Assembly (NCBI GenBank): GCA_937926175.1
Contig: CALANV010000013.1
Coordinates: 248,001-312,000, forward strand
Length of the DNA stretch: 64,000 nucleotides
From: an uncultured Rhodospirillales bacterium
Lineage (GTDB): Bacteria; Pseudomonadota; Alphaproteobacteria; CACIAM-22H2
Reading direction: 5' to 3'
Shown: piece by piece, positions 58,892 to 64,000 of the stretch
Numbering within the stretch: position 1 is the stretch's first letter
Layout: each line of letters opens with the position of its first letter
The notes under the pieces: generated by a model
Databases searched by the model: none
Seen by the model: only the letters and a program-made list of their open reading frames with translations
What the model was told of the DNA's origin: nothing
Position numbers and translations under genes: made by a program

Positions 58892-59719
58892 ATGAAAACA
58901 TTCCACCTGCATCTCGTCTCCGACGCGACCGGTGAGACCAACAACGCGGTGGCGCGTGCCTGCTTCGTGCAGTTCGAGGATGTGGAACCGATCGAACACA
59001 ACTGGTCGATGGTCCGCACCGAGCGGCAGCTCGACAAGGTGATCGCTGGCATCAAGGCGAACCCGGGCGTGGTGATGATGACCATCCTCGACCGCCGGCT
59101 GCGCGCCCGGCTGGAGGAGGCCTGCCGCGAGCTCGCTATCCCGTACATCTCGGTGCTGGATCCGGTGCTCGACGTCCTGTCGAACTATCTTCATGCCCAG
59201 GCCCGCAACCTGCCGGGCCGTCAGCACGTGCTGGACGCAGAGTACTTCGCCCGGATCGAGGCGATGGATTTCGTCATGGCCCACGACGACGGCCAGGGCC
59301 TCAACGAATTGCACAAGGCCGACGTCGTTCTCGTCGGCGTATCGCGGACGTCGAAATCCCCGACCTGCATCTATCTCGGCAACCGCGGTATCAAGGCGGC
59401 CAACGTTCCTCTCGTGCCCGGCCTTCCGCTGCCGCCCGAGCTCGAGAACCTGGAGGGTCCGCTCATCGTCGGCCTGACGAACGACCCGAACGTGCTCGTG
59501 CAAATCCGGCGCAACCGGCTGCGAATGCTCAATGAAACGCGTGACACCACCTATATCGATCCCGACGCCGTCAAGGCCGAAGTCGCAGCCGCGCGACGGC
59601 TGTTCCAACAGCGCGGCTGGCCGGTGCTGGACGTGTCCCGCCGCTCCATCGAGGAGACGGCCGCCGCAATCATGCAGATGATCGCCGAACGCCGCGAAAA
59701 GAAACCGAAACGCGCATGA
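58892..59719 (+). CDS. ppsR: Pyruvate, phosphate dikinase / PEP synthase regulatory protein (DUF299)
   Basis: 275 residues. The bifunctional ADP-dependent kinase / Pi-dependent phosphorylase fold: 'HLVSDATGETNNAVARACFVQF' at the N-terminus, and the P-loop VGVSRTSKSPTCIYL. It regulates PEP-forming dikinases by reversible phosphorylation. The ATG at 58892 follows the origin-like region, and the stop overlaps the start of maf by 4 bases. Confidence 0.93.
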   Translation: MKTFHLHLVSDATGETNNAVARACFVQFEDVEPIEHNWSMVRTERQLDKVIAGIKANPGVVMMTILDRRLRARLEEACRELAIPYISVLDPVLDVLSNYLHAQARNLPGRQHVLDAEYFARIEAMDFVMAHDDGQGLNELHKADVVLVGVSRTSKSPTCIYLGNRGIKAANVPLVPGLPLPPELENLEGPLIVGLTNDPNVLVQIRRNRLRMLNETRDTTYIDPDAVKAEVAAARRLFQQRGWPVLDVSRRSIEETAAAIMQMIAERREKKPKRA

Positions 59720-60336
59720 TCGTCTTAAAGAAGCCCGGATCGCCCGACGTCGTGCTCGCGTCGGGCAGCGCGATACGTCGCGCCCTGCTTGAAAATGCCG
59801 GCGTGCCCGTGATCATCGACCCGGGCAAGGTAGACGAGGACGAAGTGAAACGTGCCATGCGGGCGGACAAGGCGCCGGCGGCCGCCGTCGCTGAGACGCT
59901 GGCCGAGATGAAGGCCGCCCGCGTCGTGCGGCGCCATCCCGGTGCGCTCGTGTTCGGCGCCGACCAGATGCTGGAGTGCAACGGCGTGTGGTTCGACAAG
60001 CCGGTCGACCGCGACCATGCGGCCGCCCATCTCGCGGCGCTGTCCGGGCGCGCGCATCGCCTGATCAGCGCCGTCGTCTGCATGCGCGACGGTGCACGGA
60101 TCTGGCGTCATGTCGCGGTCGCAACACTCACGATGCGGCCGCTCTCCGCGGATTTCATCACTGCCTATCTCGATGCGCTCGGCCCCAGAGCCTTGACGTC
60201 GGTAGGCGCTTATCAGCTCGAAGGCTTGGGTGCGCAGCTTTTCACCCGCATCGAGGGCGACTACTTCACGGTCCTCGGCCTGCCGCTACTGCCGATACTC
60301 GACTTCCTGCGCGCGCACGGCGTGATTCCGGAGTGA
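59716..60336 (+). CDS. maf: Maf family nucleoside triphosphate pyrophosphatase
   Basis: 206 residues. 'VVLASGSAIRRALLENAGV' (S-x-R/K-R motif) starts the Maf fold, and 'VFGADQMLECNG' carries the catalytic Asp; the later 'SVGAYQLEGLGAQLF' block matches. Maf/YhdE proteins hydrolyse non-canonical or dTTP/UTP nucleotides and affect septation. Coupled to ppsR by an ATGA overlap. Confidence 0.93.
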   Translation: MIVLKKPGSPDVVLASGSAIRRALLENAGVPVIIDPGKVDEDEVKRAMRADKAPAAAVAETLAEMKAARVVRRHPGALVFGADQMLECNGVWFDKPVDRDHAAAHLAALSGRAHRLISAVVCMRDGARIWRHVAVATLTMRPLSADFITAYLDALGPRALTSVGAYQLEGLGAQLFTRIEGDYFTVLGLPLLPILDFLRAHGVIPE

Positions 60337-60341
60337 CGACG

Positions 60342-61184
60342 ATGTGGATCACGGGCGCGGCCCGCGTGGCGGGCGTAATGGGATGGCCGGTCAAGCACTC
60401 GCGTTCGCCGCGGCTGCACGGTTTCTGGCTTCGCGAGCATGGCATCGACGGCGCCTATGTGCCCCTGGCCGTCGCGCCGGAGCGGTTGGCAACGGCATTG
60501 AAGGCGCTGCCAGCGCTCGGCTTTGCCGGCGTCAATCTGACCGTACCGCACAAAGAGGCGGCGCTGAAGATCGTCGATCGCGTCGATCCCGTGGCCCGGC
60601 GCATCGGTGCTGTCAACACCGTCGTCGTGCGGCCCGATGGCACGCTCGATGGCAGCAACACCGATGCTTACGGCTTTCTCGAAAGTCTCAAGACCGGCGC
60701 GCCGCACTGGCGCCCGGCGGATGGTCCTGCCGTCGTGCTGGGTGCCGGCGGTGCAGCCCGCGCCGTCATCGTGGCATTGCTCGATGCTGGCGTGCCCGCA
60801 CTCCGCGTCGTGAACCGCACGCGTGCCCGCGCCGATGACCTCGCCGCCGAGTTCGGGCCCGCGGTCACGGCACATGACTGGGGCCAATGGTCGGTGCTGG
60901 CCGATGCGGCGCTCCTCGTCAACACGACATCGCTCGGCCTCGTCGGACAGCCGGAACTCGACATCGACCTGGAAAAACTGCCGACTGAAGCAGTCGTGAA
61001 CGACATTGTCTACGTCCCGCTCGAGACGCGGCTGCTGGCGGCGGCGCGGCGGCGCGGTAACAGCGTCGTCGATGGTCTCGGCATGCTCTTGTATCAGGCG
61101 AAGCCGGGTTTTCACGCCTGGTTCGGCGTCGAGCCGGCCGTGACGCCGGCGCTCCGCGCCCACGTCGCCGCCGACCTTCTTTGA
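60342..61184 (+). CDS. aroE: Shikimate dehydrogenase
   Basis: 280 residues. 'GWPVKHSRSPRLHGFWL' (shikimate-binding), the catalytic Lys in NLTVPHKEAAL, the NADP glycine motif LGAGGAARA, and 'NTTSLGL' plus 'DIVYVPLETRLLAAAR' at the C-terminal half. It reduces 3-dehydroshikimate in aromatic amino-acid synthesis. GGAG lies 8 bases before the ATG; a GTG at 60333 that overlaps maf's stop is an alternative. Confidence 0.96.
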   Translation: MWITGAARVAGVMGWPVKHSRSPRLHGFWLREHGIDGAYVPLAVAPERLATALKALPALGFAGVNLTVPHKEAALKIVDRVDPVARRIGAVNTVVVRPDGTLDGSNTDAYGFLESLKTGAPHWRPADGPAVVLGAGGAARAVIVALLDAGVPALRVVNRTRARADDLAAEFGPAVTAHDWGQWSVLADAALLVNTTSLGLVGQPELDIDLEKLPTEAVVNDIVYVPLETRLLAAARRRGNSVVDGLGMLLYQAKPGFHAWFGVEPAVTPALRAHVAADLL

Positions 61185-61199
61185 GGCCTCGGGCATCCC

Positions 61200-61823
61200 G
61201 TGTTCATCCTCGGCCTCACCGGATCGATCGGCATGGGCAAGAGCACGGCCGCCGCCCTTCTGCGTCGCCAGGGAGTGGCTGTGCACGACGCCGATGCTAC
61301 CGTCCACCGTCTGTTCGCGCGGGGCGGCGCGGCGGTGCCGCATATTGCGCGTGAATTTCCCGGCGTCGTCGTCGACGGCGCCGTCGACCGTGCTGCACTC
61401 GGACGGATCGTATTCGGCGATCCCGACGCCCTCGCGCGGCTTGAGGCGATCGTGCACCCGATGGTGCGGGCCGCGACGCGTCGTTTCCTCGCCGCGCAGG
61501 CGCGCCAGCGTCGCGACATCGTCGTCCTCGATATCCCGCTGCTTTACGAGAGCAGCAGCCAGAACCGTTGCGACGGCGTCATCGTCGTCAGCGCGCCGGC
61601 GTTCCTTCAGGCACAACGCGTCCTGCGACGGCCCGGCATGACCGACCGCAAGTTCGCGGCGATCCTGGCGCGCCAGCTGCCCGATCGCCTGAAACGACGC
61701 CGGGCCGACTGGATCGTCACGTCCAGCCTGGGCAAGGGCGTAACCTACCGCCAGCTCCGCGCGATCATCCGCAAGGTGCGAAAATGCGGCATACCTCGGG
61801 TCTGGGGGCCGGGATACCGCTGA
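61200..61823 (+). CDS. coaE: Dephospho-CoA kinase
   Basis: 207 residues starting at GTG 61200. P-loop GLTGSIGMGKST; 'GVAVHDADATVHRLF'; 'VLDIPLLYES'. It phosphorylates the ribose 3'-hydroxyl of dephospho-CoA, the last step of CoA synthesis. The gap to aroE is 15 bases, so it is in the same operon. Confidence 0.96.
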   Translation: MFILGLTGSIGMGKSTAAALLRRQGVAVHDADATVHRLFARGGAAVPHIAREFPGVVVDGAVDRAALGRIVFGDPDALARLEAIVHPMVRAATRRFLAAQARQRRDIVVLDIPLLYESSSQNRCDGVIVVSAPAFLQAQRVLRRPGMTDRKFAAILARQLPDRLKRRRADWIVTSSLGKGVTYRQLRAIIRKVRKCGIPRVWGPGYR

Positions 61824-61931
61824 CGCCGAGCCGACATCCGTCACGGTCGGACCCATCTTGCCGGCGCCGCCGTTTTAAGGACCGGATCCGATGCCGGACG
61901 ACGTGGCCGGATCGTTTGCGGGAGGACATCG

Positions 61932-62447
61932 GTGCTGAAGGTCATCGAGTCGGTTTCGGACGCGCTGTCGGTAATCGCGACATATGTCCTGCTGACCATG
62001 GCGGCGCTACTGCTGCTCCAGGCCTGCTGGGCGATCCTCGACTCGTTGTGGATCACCGCGACCTCGTCCGGGCCGATCCTCGAGAGCATCAGCCTCATCA
62101 TCATCGCCTTCGCGGTGCTCGAGCTGTCCAAGTTCATCGCCGACGAATTGATCGAGAAGAAGCGCGAGCTGCGGTCCGCGCGCGAAGCGCGACGGTCGCT
62201 GACCCGGTTCATCACGACGATCATCATCGCATTCAGCCTCGAAGCCCTCGTCATGGTGTTCGAGGCCAACCGCCGCGAACTCGGTGATGCCATCTATCCG
62301 ACGGCGTTGTTCGCAGCGGCGGTGTTCGCGCTGGTCGGGCTCGGGACCTATCAGTGGCTCAGCAACAAGGTCGAGCCGTCCGGCGAGTCGATCGACGAGA
62401 CCGAAGCGGGACAGCTGTCCCATCAGACGCGCCGCAGCAAACCATAG
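61932..62447 (+). CDS. Integral membrane protein of unknown function
   Basis: 171 residues with about four hydrophobic helices and a charged helical segment in the middle ('IEKKRELRSAREARRSLTRF'). It starts with GTG 61932, preceded by GGAGG. It sits between coaE and dnaQ on the same strand. The family resembles uncharacterised alphaproteobacterial membrane proteins; no domain assigned. Confidence 0.75.
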   Translation: MLKVIESVSDALSVIATYVLLTMAALLLLQACWAILDSLWITATSSGPILESISLIIIAFAVLELSKFIADELIEKKRELRSAREARRSLTRFITTIIIAFSLEALVMVFEANRRELGDAIYPTALFAAAVFALVGLGTYQWLSNKVEPSGESIDETEAGQLSHQTRRSKP

Positions 62448-62509
62448 CGGCATGGATCCGTCCGATATGATAGGGTAACGCCAGTCGATCCGTTCGCAAG
62501 TTGCCGGCA

Positions 62510-63190
62510 ATGTCGTTGCGTGAAGTCGTCCTCGATACGGAAACCACCGGCCTCGATCCCGACGCGGGCCACCGCCTGGTCGAGATCGCCTGCGTCGAGC
62601 TCGTCAATCATCTGCCGACCGGGCGGACGTTCCAGCGTTATATCAATCCGGAGCGCGACATACCGGAAGACGCGCTCGCCGTTCACGGCCTCACGCAGGA
62701 ATTCCTTTCGACCATGCCGGTGTTCGCGTCGGTCGTGAACGAATTTCTCGACTTCATCGGCGACGCGCCGCTCGTCATCCACAATGCCGAGTTTGACCTG
62801 AAGTTCGTCAATGCGGAGCTGAAACGGCTCGGCCTGCCGCCGATCGACGCGCGCCGCGCCATCGACACAGTACAGCTCGCCCGGCGCAAGTTCCCGGGTG
62901 CGCCCGCCTCGCTCGACGCGCTATGCGCGCGTTTCGGCATCGACAACTCGAACCGTACGCTCCACGGCGCACTGCTCGACGCGCAGCTGTTGAGCAGCGT
63001 GTATCTGGAACTGGTCGGCGGACGTCAGGCGACAATCGACCTGATCGCCGCCCCGAGCAGGCCCGTCGCCACCGTTGCGGCCAACCGCCCGGTCCGTGCG
63101 CCGCGCCCGCACGCGCCGACCGCGGAGGAACTCACCGCACACGAGGCCATGCTGAAACAGCTCAAGAACCCGATCTGGCTCGAGACGTGA
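62510..63190 (+). CDS. dnaQ: DNA polymerase III epsilon subunit (3'-5' exonuclease)
   Basis: 226 residues. DEDDh exonuclease motifs: VLDTETTGLDP (ExoI), 'HNAEFDLKFV' (ExoII) and 'HGALLDAQLLSSVYLEL' (ExoIII). The C-terminal ~45 residues form the linker and alpha-subunit binding region, ending in 'NPIWLET'. Proofreading subunit of the replicative polymerase. The ATG at 62510 is preferred over a TTG at 62501. Confidence 0.95.
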   Translation: MSLREVVLDTETTGLDPDAGHRLVEIACVELVNHLPTGRTFQRYINPERDIPEDALAVHGLTQEFLSTMPVFASVVNEFLDFIGDAPLVIHNAEFDLKFVNAELKRLGLPPIDARRAIDTVQLARRKFPGAPASLDALCARFGIDNSNRTLHGALLDAQLLSSVYLELVGGRQATIDLIAAPSRPVATVAANRPVRAPRPHAPTAEELTAHEAMLKQLKNPIWLET

Positions 63191-63220
63191 GTCCCGACGG
63201 AGACCGGTTGGATCCGACGA

Positions 63221-63712
63221 TCAGGCGGTTCCGGCGGGGGTTGCGGCCGCGTCCTGCGACTGGCGCCGGTAGAGCGCGGCAAAGTCGATCGGATTGATCA
63301 TCAGCGGCGGGAAGCCGCCGTCGCGGGTTGCATCGGCGACGATGGCGCGCGCGAACGGGAAGAGGAGCCGCGGGCACTCGATCAGCAGCAGCGGCCGCAG
63401 ATGCTCGGCCGGCAGGGCCGGGACCGTGAACAGGCCGGCATAGGTCAACTCGACGAGGAATACCGGGTCGTTGCCGGCCTTTGCCTCGGCATTCAGGGTC
63501 AGCGTCACCTCGTAGACGTTGTCGCCGACCTGACGCGCGCCGACATCGACGTTGACCTGGACCTGCGGCGGCTGGTTGCTCGGCACGAAAACCTGGGGTG
63601 CGCGCGGGTTCTCGAAGGACAGGTCCTTCACGTACTGGAGATTGATGGCGATCGCCAGATTCGACGACGTGGAACCGGTCTGGCCCGCGCCGGCCGGCAT
63701 CGTATCGGACAT
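63221..63712 (-). CDS. secB: Protein-export chaperone SecB
   Basis: 163 residues. 'LAINLQYVKDLSFENP' and 'GLFTVPALPAEHLRPLLLIECPRLLFPFARAIVADATRDGGFPPLMINPIDFAALYRR' are diagnostic. It holds preproteins unfolded for SecA. Convergent with dnaQ. Confidence 0.96.
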   Translation of the reverse strand: MSDTMPAGAGQTGSTSSNLAIAINLQYVKDLSFENPRAPQVFVPSNQPPQVQVNVDVGARQVGDNVYEVTLTLNAEAKAGNDPVFLVELTYAGLFTVPALPAEHLRPLLLIECPRLLFPFARAIVADATRDGGFPPLMINPIDFAALYRRQSQDAAATPAGTA

Positions 63713-63786
63713 GATGGAAACTCCCAGGAAGCAACGGGCGCTGTGTTAACACGCGATCGCCCGCCGAGGCAATCACGCCGCCGGCA

Positions 63787-64000
63787 CTATGCCGCGATGG
63801 TCGGCGGGTCCGCCGTCGGGTCGATCCGCACGATCTCGCAGTTGCCCACCGGTCGTCCGGTGAAGGCGCGGATGAACCCCCAATGCGTGATGACCGCGAC
63901 CTCGTGCCAGTCCGCGGTGGCCGCCATCGCGGCCCGGAACATGGCGCACCGCGCCGCGAGTGCCGCCTCGCTCTCGGCCTGGCCGGTGCCGATGTGGTCG
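63787..64000 (-). CDS. Histidine phosphatase family protein, 5' partial (C-terminal end)
   Basis: The last ~71 codons of a leftward gene that starts beyond the window. The translation includes 'EVAVITHWGFIRAFTGRPVGNCEIVRID', where THWG is the second catalytic His segment of phosphoglycerate-mutase-like phosphatases. The substrate cannot be deduced. The frame is intact to its TAG stop at 63787. Confidence 0.75.
   Translation of the reverse strand, partial: DHIGTGQAESEAALAARCAMFRAAMAATADWHEVAVITHWGFIRAFTGRPVGNCEIVRIDPTADPPTIAA

Noticed and set aside
60261..61856. 531-codon minus-strand frame across aroE and coaE
   Set aside because: Mirrors two well-recognised genes; no domain or start signal.

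Overview
The window is a GC-rich bacterial chromosome segment that I assign to an alphaproteobacterium. The evidence is the order mnmE-mnmG-rsmG-parA-parB, perfect alphaproteobacterial parS sites (TGTTTCACGTGAAACA), an hslV with an N-terminal propeptide, the run rho-hemJ-hemH-hemE / ppsR-maf-aroE-coaE-dnaQ / secB, and a DUF6489 protein. The order cannot be fixed from the sequence; Rhodospirillales-like is a guess. No rRNA, tRNA, CRISPR array, insertion sequence or prophage was found.

Layout. 0-3 kb: a 5'-truncated exported methyltransferase, an APC permease and a PAS_5-family protein. 3-9 kb: a 29-residue Lys/Ala-rich peptide gene with its own promoter and terminator, an M48 lipoprotein protease, and a minus-strand TRAP transporter operon ending in an RraA-like gene. 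9-16 kb: a minus-strand his cluster (hisB, DUF2628 gene, hisH, hisA, hisF, hisE, HIT protein) divergent from hslVU and a second PAS_5 protein. 16-24 kb: isocitrate lyase divergent from a RamB/ScfR-type regulator, a GNAT/LysR divergent pair, leuS and an RTX-repeat protein. 25-34 kb is an accessory-looking stretch: a PRC-barrel protein, two tandem KTSC genes, a lytic transglycosylase, a lone receiver protein, a HisKA_2 protein with an eroded ATPase domain, a membrane hydroxylase, small unknowns, a bactofilin, a LOG-family protein and a secreted PLD nuclease.

34-42 kb is the segregation and tRNA-modification cluster (parB, parA, rsmG, mnmG, an orphan tatA, mnmE) with three perfect parS sites. 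One parS is written into the rsmG reading frame, and a 9-bp minisatellite lies between rsmG and mnmG. 42-54 kb holds a DMT transporter, a large acidic RTX/EF-hand protein, a [2Fe-2S] ferredoxin-like protein, a DUF255 thioredoxin-fold protein, dienelactone hydrolase, an outer-membrane barrel, msrA, quinone oxidoreductase, DUF2267 and MaoC proteins. 54-64 kb has rho, three late haem genes (hemE-hemH-hemJ), a non-coding 384-bp interval that looks like the chromosomal origin, then ppsR-maf-aroE-coaE-dnaQ leading away on the plus strand, secB, and a truncated histidine phosphatase.

Together, the right half looks like the replication-origin neighbourhood: parABS about 20 kb from a candidate oriC, with genes on each side of oriC transcribed away from it. 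The most useful points to follow up are the oriC candidate, the parS and minisatellite arrangement, the tiny basic peptide gene, the catalytically eroded histidine kinase beside an orphan receiver, the tandem KTSC genes, and a minus-strand terminator that has no gene feeding it.
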